Source: Pseudohoeflea suaedae (GTDB lineage Bacteria; Pseudomonadota; Alphaproteobacteria; Rhizobiales; Rhizobiaceae). Taken from it: a stretch of DNA of 64,000 bases. The DNA lies in NCBI RefSeq assembly GCF_004354915.1, contig NZ_SMSI01000004.1, positions 299,615 through 363,614 of the forward strand, in the 5' to 3' direction. Positions within the stretch are counted from its first letter, which is position 1; each line of letters starts with the position of its first letter. The notes under the pieces were generated by a model, which was not told the origin of the DNA, did no database searches, and saw nothing but the letters and a program-made list of their open reading frames with translations. Positions 1 to 8,099 of this stretch are shown here, piece after piece. The position numbers and the translations under genes are program-made.

Positions 1-927
1 CTCGTCCGCACGCTCAATGATCTTGGCGTGAAGACCAGGCATCCGATCGTGGTCACCAACTGGACCAACGAGGAGGGCACCCGCTTTGCGCCGGCCATGC
101 TCGCCTCCGGGGTCTTCGCCGGCATTCACGAGCAGGACTGGGCCTATGAGCGCACCGACGCCAAGGGCAGGAAATTCGGCGACGAACTGGCGCGCATCGG
201 CTGGAAGGGCAAGGAGCAGGTGGGCGCGCGCAAGATGCACGCCTTCTTCGAACTCCACATCGAGCAGGGTCCCATCCTCGAGGCCGAAGGCAGGGATATC
301 GGTGTCGTCACCCATGGCCAGGGGCTCTCCTGGACCCAGGTGACCATCACCGGCAAGGAAGCGCATACCGGCTCCACCCCGATGCCGATGCGGCGCAATG
401 CGGGCCTCGGCATGGCGAAGGTGCTCCAGCTCGTCGACGAGATCGCCTGGAGCCACAAGCCCGACGCGGTGGGAGCTGCCGGCCATATCGACGTCCATCC
501 GAATTCGCGCAACGTCATTCCCGGCAAGGTCGTCTTCACCGTCGACTTCCGCTCGCCCAATCTCGCCGTCATCGAGGACATGGAAAAGCGCCTCAAGGAG
601 GGCGCCAGGAAGATCTGCGACGAGATGGAGCTCGGCATCGAGTTCGAGAAGGTCGGCGGCTTCGATCCGGTCGAGTTCGACGAGACATGCGTAACCGCCA
701 TCCGCAACGCCGCCGAGCGGCTGGGCTACTCGCACCGCAACATCATCTCCGGCGCCGGCCACGATGCCTGCTGGATCAACCGCGTGGCGCCCACCGCCAT
801 GGTCATGTGCCCCTGCGTCGACGGCTTGTCCCACAACGAGGCCGAAGAGATCACCAGGGAATGGGCCGCCGCCGGCGCAGAGGTGCTGATGCATGCGGTC
901 GTCGAAACCGCGGAGATTGTGGAGTGA
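1..927 (+). CDS. Zn-dependent amidase, hydantoinase/carbamoylase family (5' end outside window)
   Basis: This is the C-terminal ~308 residues of an M20-type N-carbamoyl amino acid amidohydrolase (AllC/HyuC/beta-ureidopropionase family). The frame is open from base 1, so roughly 100 N-terminal residues are missing. Visible family motifs are the acidic metal-binding run NEEGTRF, FELHIEQGP, the dimer-interface segment GKEAHTGSTPM, SGAGHDA and the C-terminal LSHNEAEEI. The family removes the carbamoyl group from ureido acids, releasing NH3 and CO2. A dihydropyrimidinase follows in the same operon, so N-carbamoyl-beta-alanine or a similar ureido acid is the likely substrate; allantoate cannot be excluded. 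Confidence 0.9.
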   Translation, partial: LVRTLNDLGVKTRHPIVVTNWTNEEGTRFAPAMLASGVFAGIHEQDWAYERTDAKGRKFGDELARIGWKGKEQVGARKMHAFFELHIEQGPILEAEGRDIGVVTHGQGLSWTQVTITGKEAHTGSTPMPMRRNAGLGMAKVLQLVDEIAWSHKPDAVGAAGHIDVHPNSRNVIPGKVVFTVDFRSPNLAVIEDMEKRLKEGARKICDEMELGIEFEKVGGFDPVEFDETCVTAIRNAAERLGYSHRNIISGAGHDACWINRVAPTAMVMCPCVDGLSHNEAEEITREWAAAGAEVLMHAVVETAEIVE

Positions 928-967
928 GCCCCGATCGCTTATATTTCGCCCATCGAAGGGTGATGCG

Positions 968-1174
968 ATGTCCGACGAGGTCACGAACGAACTCATCTAC
1001 GAGACACTCCGGCGCGTGCAGGAAACCCTCTCTCTGCACACGCAGTATCACCTTGAGGTCAAGGAACGTCTCGGCTTTCTCGAACAACAATATGCGAGGA
1101 TTTCGCGTCGCGTTGATCGCATCGACGAACGCCTCGACCGCGTCGAGCGGCGGCTCGACCTCACCGACGCCTGA
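968..1174 (+). CDS. Small hypothetical coiled-coil protein
   Basis: This 68-residue protein starts at ATG 968, 41 bases after the amidase stop. It is highly charged. The C-terminal half (VDRIDERLDRVERRLDL) has a heptad pattern typical of a short coiled coil, and the N-terminal half is predicted helical (ETLRRVQETL). It has no signal peptide or cysteines. I do not recognise a specific family; small SlyX-like coiled-coil proteins of this style are common in Rhizobiales. The open frame extends upstream to 893, but that part overlaps the amidase gene and does not look like protein, so the later ATG is preferred. Confidence 0.55.
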   Translation: MSDEVTNELIYETLRRVQETLSLHTQYHLEVKERLGFLEQQYARISRRVDRIDERLDRVERRLDLTDA

Positions 1175-1216
1175 GCTGCGCTTCGCTTCACGATACAGTT
1201 TGCGGGGGCACGCTTT

Positions 1217-1852
1217 ATGACGACCGCAACCATCTTCGCCTTCGCCGCAATGGCAGCACTTCTCATCATGTCGCCCGGCCCGAATGGGGTGCTGATCGCC
1301 AAGACGGTGCCCACCTCTGGACGTGGCGCGGGCTTTGCCAATATCGCCGGTTTCATGCTTGCCTTCTTCGTCCACGGCACCTTCGCGATATTCGGCCTGT
1401 CGCTCGTTCTCATGCAGTCGGCGCACCTCTTTCTCGCCGTCAAGCTTCTGGGCGCGGGCTATCTGATCTGGATCGGCATCAAGGCGCTGCGCCAGGCATG
1501 GCGTAACCCTCCCGCGCCAGTCGCCGAGGTCGCTCCGGCGCGGCGCCGGCGAAAGCTGACCGCGGCATTCATCGAGGGCTTTCTCACCAACGCGCTCAAT
1601 CCCAAGGTGGCGATGTTCTATCTCGCTGCGTTCCCGCAGTTCATCCCGCATGACACGGCTTCCCCGGCTTCGGCCTATCTGCTGGTCGCCATCCATGCCA
1701 CGCTGAATGCGGTCTGGTTCGTTCCGATGGTCCTGCTTTTCGACCGGCTGTCGGTCGCAGCCCGCAGCGGTCGCATGCAGCGATGGATCAAGGGCGCGAC
1801 CGGAGCGATCTTCGTCGGCTTCGGCATCAAGCTTGCGACATTGCGCCCATGA
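1217..1852 (+). CDS. LysE/RhtB family amino acid exporter
   Basis: This 211-residue inner-membrane protein is of the normal length for the LysE/RhtB superfamily. It shows about six hydrophobic segments and the hallmark MSPGPNGVL motif after the first helix. The second family motif, EGFLTNALNPKVAMFYLAAF, lies near residue 115. The family exports amino acids or related small metabolites by proton antiport. It sits inside a catabolic operon, so it may vent a toxic beta-amino acid or pathway intermediate; that is inference. The start ATG 1217 follows a purine-rich GCGGGGG run. Confidence 0.85.
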   Translation: MTTATIFAFAAMAALLIMSPGPNGVLIAKTVPTSGRGAGFANIAGFMLAFFVHGTFAIFGLSLVLMQSAHLFLAVKLLGAGYLIWIGIKALRQAWRNPPAPVAEVAPARRRRKLTAAFIEGFLTNALNPKVAMFYLAAFPQFIPHDTASPASAYLLVAIHATLNAVWFVPMVLLFDRLSVAARSGRMQRWIKGATGAIFVGFGIKLATLRP

Positions 1853-1874
1853 CCCGGCAATCTGGAGAAATTTC

Positions 1875-2636
1875 ATGAGTTCGGCAGCCAAGGTCGTCCC
1901 GATCGAAAAGACCGACGAGCGCCAGCTCCGCATCGACCTCGCCGCCGCCCTAAGGCTCGCCGCACGCAATGACTGGCACGAGGGCGTCGCGAACCACTTC
2001 TCGGCAGCCGTCTCGCCGGAGGGAAAGACGTTTCTCGTCAATCCGCGATGGAAGCATTTTTCCCGCGCCAAGGCCTCCGAGCTCCTGCTTGTCGATGCCG
2101 ACGATCCCGAGACCATGAAGCGCGAGGATGCGCCCGATCCGTCCGCCTGGTCGATCCACTCGGCGATCCATCGCAACCTGCCTCATGCCCGCGTCGCGCT
2201 GCATCTGCATCCGCCCTATGCGACGACGCTGGCGACGCTGAAGGACCCGGCCATCCATCCGATCGATCAGGTCACCGCGCGCTTCTACAATCGTCTCGCC
2301 ATCGACCGGTCCTTCGGCGGCATCGCAACCGAGGAAGCCGAGGGCGAGCGCATCGCCGCCACCATCGGCAACCATTCCGCCGTCATGATGGGCAATCACG
2401 GCGTGACCACCGTCGGCCAGACGGTCGCCGAGGCCTTCGACGCCATGTACCATCTCGAGCGCGCGGCCCGGACGATGGTGCTGGCCTATTCGACTGGCCG
2501 CGAGCTCAACATCATGCCGCACGACCTCGCCGAGGCGACGGCTGCGGAATGGGACGTCTACAAGGACGCCGAAGAAGCCCATTTCGCCGAGATGAAACGG
2601 ATCCTCGACGCGGAGGACCCCTCCTACGCCGATTGA
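1875..2636 (+). CDS. Class II aldolase/adducin family protein
   Basis: This 253-residue protein consists of one class II aldolase/adducin domain. The metal-ligand region LHLHPPYATTLATL and the later NHGVTTVG segment supply the expected histidines, and the N-terminal part has the family pattern EGVANHFSAAV. Members cleave or decarboxylate small hydroxy acids, often sugar phosphates, using a divalent metal. The start is ATG 1875; the upstream extension to 1707 overlaps the LysE gene in another frame and is rejected. Its position between the exporter and dihydropyrimidinase suggests processing of a carbon product of ring degradation, but the substrate is unknown. Confidence 0.85.
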   Translation: MSSAAKVVPIEKTDERQLRIDLAAALRLAARNDWHEGVANHFSAAVSPEGKTFLVNPRWKHFSRAKASELLLVDADDPETMKREDAPDPSAWSIHSAIHRNLPHARVALHLHPPYATTLATLKDPAIHPIDQVTARFYNRLAIDRSFGGIATEEAEGERIAATIGNHSAVMMGNHGVTTVGQTVAEAFDAMYHLERAARTMVLAYSTGRELNIMPHDLAEATAAEWDVYKDAEEAHFAEMKRILDAEDPSYAD

Positions 2637-2673
2637 TCCGACCACATGAAAAAATGAGACAAGGGGAATGCAA

Positions 2674-4131
2674 ATGAGCAGCAAGGTCATCAAGAACGGA
2701 ACCATCGTAACGGCCGACCTGACCTACAAGTCGGATGTGAAGATCGAGAACGGCATCATCACGGAAATCGGCCCGGATCTTTCCGGCGACGAGACGCTCG
2801 ACGCGACCGGCTGCTACGTGATGCCGGGCGGCATCGATCCCCACGTCCACCTCGAAATGCCCTTCATGGGCACCTACTCCTCTGACGATTTCGAGAGCGG
2901 CACCCGCGCCGCGCTTGCCGGCGGCACCACCATGGTGGTCGATTTCTGTCTGCCCAACCCGGACCAGTCGCTGCTCGAGGCGCTGCAGCGCTGGGACAAC
3001 AAGTCGACGCGGGCCAATTGCGACTACTCCTTTCACATGGCGATCACCTGGTGGGGCGAGCAGGTCTTCAACGAGATGGAGACGGTCGTCCGCGAAAAGG
3101 GGATCAACACCTTCAAGCACTTCATGGCCTACAAGGGCGCGCTGATGGTGCAGGACGACGAGATGTACGCCTCCTTCCAGCGTTGCGCCGAGCTGGGCGC
3201 CATGCCGCTGGTCCATGCCGAGAACGGCGACGTGGTGGCGGACCTCTCGGCCCGTCTTCTGGCCGAGGGCAATAACGGACCGGAGGCGCACGCCTATTCC
3301 CGCCCGCCGCAGGTCGAGGGCGAGGCCACCAACCGCGCCATCATGATCGCCGACATGGCGGGCGTGCCGCTCTATGTCGTCCACACCTCCTGCGAACAGA
3401 GCCACGAGGCCATCCGCCGCGCTCGCCAGAACGGCATGCGCGTCTATGGAGAGCCGCTCATCCAGCATCTCACCCTCGATGAAAGCGAATATTTCGACAA
3501 GGACTGGGACCACGCCGCCCGCCGGGTGATGTCGCCGCCCTTCCGCAACAAGCAGCACCAGGATTCGCTCTGGGCCGGCCTGCAGTCGGGCTCGCTGCAG
3601 GTGGTCGCCACCGACCATTGCGCCTTCACCACCGACCAGAAGCGTTTCGGCGTCGGCGATTTCACCAAGATCCCGAACGGCACCGGCGGCCTCGAGGACC
3701 GGATGCCGATGCTCTGGACCTATGGCGTGGCGACGGGCCGGCTGACGATGAACGAGTTCGTCGCCGTCACCTCCACCAACATCGCCAAGATCCTCAACTG
3801 CTACCCGCAGAAGGGTGCCATCCTCGTCGGCGCGGACGCCGATATCGTCGTCTGGGATCCGGAAAAGGAAAAGACGATCTCCGCCAAGTCCCAGCAATCG
3901 GCGATCGACTACAACGTCTTCGAAGGCAAGAAGGTGAAGGGCCTGCCACGCTTCACGCTTTCGCGCGGCAAGGTCTCGGTGACCGACGGCAAGATGACCA
4001 ATGAGGAAGGCTGGGGCAAGTTCGTCAAGCGCGAACCCTACGGCGCCGTCAACAAGGCGCTTTCGACCTGGAAGGAAATTTCCGCCCCGCGCAAGATCGA
4101 GCGGACAGGCATTCCCGCTTCGGGAGTGTGA
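2674..4131 (+). CDS. hydA: Dihydropyrimidinase / D-hydantoinase
   Basis: This 485-residue cyclic amidohydrolase hydrolytically opens dihydrouracil, dihydrothymine or hydantoins to N-carbamoyl acids, which the upstream carbamoylase can then process. The binuclear zinc site is intact: H57 and H59 in DPHVHLEM, the carboxylated-lysine region FKHFMAYKG (K148), H181 in HAENGD, H237 in VHTSCE and D314 in ATDHCAF. Length is normal for the family. Two in-frame ATGs lie at 2668 and 2674; the AAGGGG ribosome site at about 2660 gives better spacing to 2674. The cofactor class is certain; the exact ring substrate is not. Confidence 0.93.
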   Translation: MSSKVIKNGTIVTADLTYKSDVKIENGIITEIGPDLSGDETLDATGCYVMPGGIDPHVHLEMPFMGTYSSDDFESGTRAALAGGTTMVVDFCLPNPDQSLLEALQRWDNKSTRANCDYSFHMAITWWGEQVFNEMETVVREKGINTFKHFMAYKGALMVQDDEMYASFQRCAELGAMPLVHAENGDVVADLSARLLAEGNNGPEAHAYSRPPQVEGEATNRAIMIADMAGVPLYVVHTSCEQSHEAIRRARQNGMRVYGEPLIQHLTLDESEYFDKDWDHAARRVMSPPFRNKQHQDSLWAGLQSGSLQVVATDHCAFTTDQKRFGVGDFTKIPNGTGGLEDRMPMLWTYGVATGRLTMNEFVAVTSTNIAKILNCYPQKGAILVGADADIVVWDPEKEKTISAKSQQSAIDYNVFEGKKVKGLPRFTLSRGKVSVTDGKMTNEEGWGKFVKREPYGAVNKALSTWKEISAPRKIERTGIPASGV

Positions 4132-4134
4132 GGC

Positions 4135-4560
4135 TTGGTTGGCGCCAGCTCCACTCCGCCCCTCGCCAGCGTTCTCGAAGCCGCGCTCTATGTCGATGAC
4201 CTCGACGCGGCGAAGGGGTTTTACGGCGACGTGCTCGGCCTCGAAAAGATCACCGAGGTGGAGGGCCGTCATGTCTTCTATCGCGCCGGCGAAACCGTGG
4301 TGCTGCTCTTCATTGCCGAACAGACGCGCATTCCGACGACCAACGCAAAGCTTCCCGTCCCGCCGCATGGCGCGGACGGGCCGGGCCATCTGTGCTTTGC
4401 CGCCGATGCGGCGGCGCTGGAAGCCTGGCACGAGAGGCTGGAGCATGCCGGCATCGGGATCGAGGCCGATTTCGAATGGCCGAACGGCGCCCGCTCGATC
4501 TATGTCCGTGATCCGGCGGGCAATTCGATCGAGTTCGCCGAGCCGAAACTGTGGGCGTAG
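4135..4560 (+). CDS. VOC (glyoxalase/bleomycin resistance) family protein
   Basis: This 141-residue protein has a single vicinal-oxygen-chelate fold: an N-terminal strand and helix (EAALYVDDLDAAKGFYGDVLGL) and a C-terminal signature IYVRDPAGNSIEFAEPKLW. The only plausible start is TTG at 4135, three bases after the dihydropyrimidinase stop: the frame has a stop at 4129 and no ATG near the N-terminus. The tight spacing suggests translational coupling. VOC proteins include glyoxalases, dioxygenases and binding proteins; the metal ligands are not clear enough to choose. A role in the same catabolic pathway is inferred from position only. Confidence 0.8.
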   Translation: MVGASSTPPLASVLEAALYVDDLDAAKGFYGDVLGLEKITEVEGRHVFYRAGETVVLLFIAEQTRIPTTNAKLPVPPHGADGPGHLCFAADAAALEAWHERLEHAGIGIEADFEWPNGARSIYVRDPAGNSIEFAEPKLWA

Positions 4561-4584
4561 GCCCAAACAAGGGGATAGACAGTC

Positions 4585-5283
4585 ATGATCAACGTCGCAC
4601 TCGTCACCGCCGGAGGCTCGGGCATGGGCGCCGCAGCTGCGCGCAAACTCGCAGAGACCGGCCATGCGGTCGCCATTCTCTCCTCCTCCGGCAAGGGCGA
4701 GGCGCTCGCCGACGAGCTCGGCGGCCTCGGCGTCACCGGCTCGAACCAGAACGAGGACGACCTTAAAAAACTTGTCGACGGCGCCATGGAGCGCTGGGGC
4801 CGCATCGACGTGCTGGTCAATTCCGCCGGCCACGGGCCGCGTGCGCCGGTGCTCGAACTCACCGACGAGGACTGGCACACCGGCCTCGATGTCTACATGC
4901 TTTCGGCGGTTCGCCCGACCCGCCTCGTGACCCCGATCATGGTCGAGCAGAAGGCCGGCGCGATCATAAACATCTCGACCTTCGCCGCCTTCGAGCCCGA
5001 TCCGGTCTTCCCGACCTCGGGCGTCTTTCGCGCCGGTCTCGCCGCCTTCTGCAAGCTCTATTCGGACAGATATGCGCCCGATAACGTGCGAATGAACAAT
5101 GTATTGCCAGGCTTCATAGACAGCCTGCCTGAAAAAGAGGCATTCCGCGGACGAATCCCCATGGAACGCTATGGAAAAGTCGAGGAAATCGCGGAAACCA
5201 TTGCGTTTCTGGCCTCCGACGGTGCAGGGTACATCACAGGCCAGAACATCAGGGTAGACGGGGGAATTACGCGGTCGGTATGA
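4585..5283 (+). CDS. SDR-family protein with non-canonical active site
   Basis: This 232-residue short-chain dehydrogenase/reductase-like protein has an N-terminal dinucleotide-binding loop (TAGGSGMGAAAA), the NSAG segment and the typical C-terminal ASDGAGYITGQNIRVDGG. At the place of the catalytic YxxxK, however, the chain reads S145-G-V-F-R149, so both the Tyr and the Lys are replaced. It is therefore an NAD(P)-binding protein whose activity may differ from a normal oxidoreductase. ATG 4585 follows a GGGGATAG ribosome site, and the stop overlaps the next start (ATGA), which indicates coupling to the ABC transporter genes. Confidence 0.85.
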   Translation: MINVALVTAGGSGMGAAAARKLAETGHAVAILSSSGKGEALADELGGLGVTGSNQNEDDLKKLVDGAMERWGRIDVLVNSAGHGPRAPVLELTDEDWHTGLDVYMLSAVRPTRLVTPIMVEQKAGAIINISTFAAFEPDPVFPTSGVFRAGLAAFCKLYSDRYAPDNVRMNNVLPGFIDSLPEKEAFRGRIPMERYGKVEEIAETIAFLASDGAGYITGQNIRVDGGITRSV

Positions 5284-6065
5284 GTACAATGCCAGTCATT
5301 TCAGCAAGAAACCTGGACCTCGTCTTCCAGACCGGCGACGGCTCGGTCCAGGCGTTGTCCGATATCACGCTCGACATCGAAAAGGGCGAATTCGTCTCCC
5401 TCATCGGCCCCTCGGGCTGCGGCAAGACCACACTCCTGAGGGTGATCGCCGATCTTGAGAAACCGACCGCCGGCTCGATCACCGTCAACGGCACGACGCC
5501 TGAAAATGCACGCCTCGACGGCGCCTACGGCTATGTCTTCCAGCAAGCAGCCCTCTTCCCGTGGCGCACGATCGCCGACAACGTGGCGCTGCCCCTGGAG
5601 ATCATGGGGCTGGGCGCCGAGGAAAAGGCGTCCCGCATCAAGCGCAATCTCGACCTCGTCAACCTGACCGGCTTCGAGAAGAAGTTTCCCTGGCAACTCT
5701 CCGGCGGCATGCAGCAGCGCGCGTCCATCGCCCGCGCACTCGCCGTCGAGCCCGACATGCTTCTGATGGACGAACCCTTCGGAGCGCTGGACGAGATCGT
5801 CCGCGACCACCTCAATGAAGAACTGCTGAAGCTCTGGGCCACCACGAAGAAGACCGTCGTCTTCGTCACGCACTCGATCCCGGAAGCCGTCTATCTGTCG
5901 ACGAGGATTGTCGTCATGAGCCCGCGACCGGGCCGCATTCACGAGATCATCGACTGCGACCTCGGCGACGACCGGCCGCTCGACATACGCGAAACCCCGG
6001 AATTCCTGCGGATCGCTCACCAGGTCCGCGACGGCCTGCGCGAGGGACATAGCGATGAGGCGTGA
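5280..6065 (+). CDS. ABC transporter ATP-binding protein (NrtD/SsuB/TauB/ThiZ type)
   Basis: This 261-residue ATPase powers the importer encoded by the next three genes. It has Walker A GPSGCGKTTLLR, Q-loop VFQQAALFPWR, signature LSGGMQQRASIARAL, Walker B LLMDEPFGALD and the H-switch VTHSI. The sequence is typical of the nitrate/sulfonate/taurine/pyrimidine-precursor subfamily. The start overlaps the SDR stop by four bases; an alternative ATG at 5289 would shorten it by three residues. The substrate is suggested only by context, a ring-opening catabolic operon, so a pyrimidine, hydantoin or related heterocycle is likely. Confidence 0.93.
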   Translation: MSTMPVISARNLDLVFQTGDGSVQALSDITLDIEKGEFVSLIGPSGCGKTTLLRVIADLEKPTAGSITVNGTTPENARLDGAYGYVFQQAALFPWRTIADNVALPLEIMGLGAEEKASRIKRNLDLVNLTGFEKKFPWQLSGGMQQRASIARALAVEPDMLLMDEPFGALDEIVRDHLNEELLKLWATTKKTVVFVTHSIPEAVYLSTRIVVMSPRPGRIHEIIDCDLGDDRPLDIRETPEFLRIAHQVRDGLREGHSDEA

Positions 6066-6074
6066 GGCGCGACC

Positions 6075-6962
6075 ATGATTACCATGCGCGACTTCTTCAC
6101 CGGAAGGCTGGTGCCGGTTCTCACCATTCTCGCGGCGATCGTGGTCATCTGGTACGGCGCGGCCGTGGCGCTCAACGCGCCTGTCCTGCGCGACTTCGAA
6201 AAACGCGCCGGCGAGCAGACCCAGGGGATGGAGTTCATCCTCAAGACCTGGTCGCAGCCCAAACCCACAATGCCCGCGCCACATCAGGTGGCTGCCGCCT
6301 TCTGGAAATACACCGTCGGCGTCAAGCTCAGTTCCAACCGCAGCCTGATCTACCACTCCTGGGTCACGCTTTCCGCCACGCTTCTGGGCTTCGCCATGGG
6401 CACCGCGCTCGGCGTCGTCATCGCGATCTCGATCGTTCACGTGCCCGCGCTCGACAAGTCGCTGCTGCCCTGGATCATCACCTCGCAGACCGTGCCCATC
6501 CTGGCGGTGGCGCCCATGATCATCGTGCTTCTCGCAGCCATCGGCGTGACCGGACTTCTGCCCAAAGCGCTGATCTCGACCTATCTCTCATTCTTCCCTG
6601 TCGCCGTCGGCATGGTGAAGGGCCTGCGCTCGCCCGACATCCTGCACATGGACCTGATGCGCACCTATTCGGCAAGCCGCTCGCAGGTGCTGTGGAAGCT
6701 CAGGATTCCCGCTTCGGTGCCGTTCTTCTTCGCCTCGATCAAGGTGGCGATCGCCGCTTCGCTGATCGGCGCCATCGTCGGTGAACTGCCGACCGGCGCC
6801 GTCGCGGGCATCGGCTCCAAACTGCTGGCGGGCTCGTATTACAGCCAGACGATCGACATTTTCGCAGCGCTCATCGCAGGCTCGATCTGCGCCATCCTGC
6901 TGGTAACACTTGTCGACATCACCGGACGCTTTGTCGAACGCCGCATGGGAGTAAAGCCATGA
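6075..6962 (+). CDS. ABC transporter permease (first)
   Basis: This 295-residue inner-membrane permease of the BPD_transp_1 class partners the ATPase just upstream. It has an N-terminal membrane helix (residues ~10-32), a ~60-residue loop and then a five- to six-helix permease core. The cytoplasmic coupling segment LMRTYSASRSQVLWKLRIPASVP contains the EAA-like loop that contacts the ATPase. ATG 6075 is preceded by GAGG at good spacing, and the stop overlaps the start of the second permease. The importer appears to use two different permeases as a heterodimer. Confidence 0.9.
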   Translation: MITMRDFFTGRLVPVLTILAAIVVIWYGAAVALNAPVLRDFEKRAGEQTQGMEFILKTWSQPKPTMPAPHQVAAAFWKYTVGVKLSSNRSLIYHSWVTLSATLLGFAMGTALGVVIAISIVHVPALDKSLLPWIITSQTVPILAVAPMIIVLLAAIGVTGLLPKALISTYLSFFPVAVGMVKGLRSPDILHMDLMRTYSASRSQVLWKLRIPASVPFFFASIKVAIAASLIGAIVGELPTGAVAGIGSKLLAGSYYSQTIDIFAALIAGSICAILLVTLVDITGRFVERRMGVKP

Positions 6963-8065
6963 TCGCGTTTCGTCCCAACTGGCAGGCGATTGCCGCCTTC
7001 CTCGCCGGTCTGGCGAGCCTCGTCGCCCTGCCCTTCACGGCCACGATGGAAACCGGCGCCTCGCTCCTGGTCACGGTGATCGTGGTTGGCGCGTCGGTTC
7101 TCTCGATGCTGAAGCTGCGCCCCGCAGTCGAAGCCGTCATTCTCGCGGTCGCCAGCCATGGCGCAGCCTGGCTCTTGATAGGCGGACTGGAGGATGCCTT
7201 CGGCACCGCCACCTTCGGCTATTTCGCGAGCCTCGCCGCCGCCTGGCTTCTTGCCTGGCGACTGGTGACGGTTCTCTCGGAAATGAAACTGACTTCGGTC
7301 ACGGCACAGCGCACGGTATCCCTGATCGTGCCCGCCATCTTCGGCATCTGGATCCTGATCCTGTGGGAGGCGCTGACGCGCGGCGGAGGTGTGCCCTTCG
7401 TGCTTCTGCCGCCGCCCTCCTCCATCGGTGCGCGCATCGTCACCTCGACCAACATCCTCGCCGCCGACTTCGTGCAGACCGTCTTGAAGGCCGTGTTCAT
7501 CGGCTATCTGATCGGCACCCTGTCGGGCTTCGTGGTCGCGGTCCTCGCCGACCGGTTCCGGTTTCTCGCAGCCGGGCTTCTGCCCATCGGCAACATGGTG
7601 GCTGCCTTGCCGATGATCGGCATCGCCCCCATCATGGTGATCTGGTTCGGCTTCGACTGGCATTCCAAGGCCGCCGTCGTGGTCGTCATGACCTTCTTCC
7701 CGATGCTCGTGAACACGCTCGCAGGCCTCGCCGCCACCGGTCACATGGAGCGCGACCTGATGCGCACCTATGGCGCCAGCCACTGGCAGGTGCTGGGCAA
7801 GCTGCGGTTGCCGGTCGCCATGCCCTTCATCTTCAACGCCCTCAAGATCAATTCGACTCTCGCGCTCATCGGTGCGATCGTGGCCGAATTCTTCGGGACG
7901 CCGGTCGTCGGCATGGGCTTCCGCATTTCGACCGAGGTCGGTCGGATGAACCTCGACATGGTATGGGCGGAAATCGCGCTCGCGGCTGTGGTGGGGTCCT
8001 TGTTCTACGGCCTGCTCGCGCTTGCCGAGCGGATCGTGACATTCTGGCATCCAAGCTATCGTTGA
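6959..8065 (+). CDS. ABC transporter permease (second, with N-terminal extension)
   Basis: This 368-residue permease of the same class as its upstream neighbour has an EAA-like loop, LMRTYGASHWQVLGKLRLPVAMP. The first ~120 residues form an extra membrane region with about three to four hydrophobic stretches (TATMETGASLLVTVIVV and others) before the usual core, making it about 100 residues longer than ordinary NrtB/SsuC permeases. The start ATG overlaps the first permease stop by four bases and follows GGGAG. Pairing of one standard and one extended permease suggests an asymmetric transporter channel. Confidence 0.9.
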   Translation: MIAFRPNWQAIAAFLAGLASLVALPFTATMETGASLLVTVIVVGASVLSMLKLRPAVEAVILAVASHGAAWLLIGGLEDAFGTATFGYFASLAAAWLLAWRLVTVLSEMKLTSVTAQRTVSLIVPAIFGIWILILWEALTRGGGVPFVLLPPPSSIGARIVTSTNILAADFVQTVLKAVFIGYLIGTLSGFVVAVLADRFRFLAAGLLPIGNMVAALPMIGIAPIMVIWFGFDWHSKAAVVVVMTFFPMLVNTLAGLAATGHMERDLMRTYGASHWQVLGKLRLPVAMPFIFNALKINSTLALIGAIVAEFFGTPVVGMGFRISTEVGRMNLDMVWAEIALAAVVGSLFYGLLALAERIVTFWHPSYR

Positions 8066-8099
8066 TGGCGCGGGGCCACTTCCAGAGGAGAATAAACGC

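Noticed and set aside
893..967. Upstream extension of the small coiled-coil protein
   Set aside because: It overlaps the end of the amidase gene, has an Arg/Ser-rich untypical sequence, and a good ATG exists at 968.
2512..5289. A 925-codon open frame on the minus strand
   Set aside because: It lies antisense to the aldolase, dihydropyrimidinase, VOC and SDR genes, which carry clear family motifs. High GC content makes such antisense frames common, and its translation is low-complexity Arg/Gly/Asp/His.
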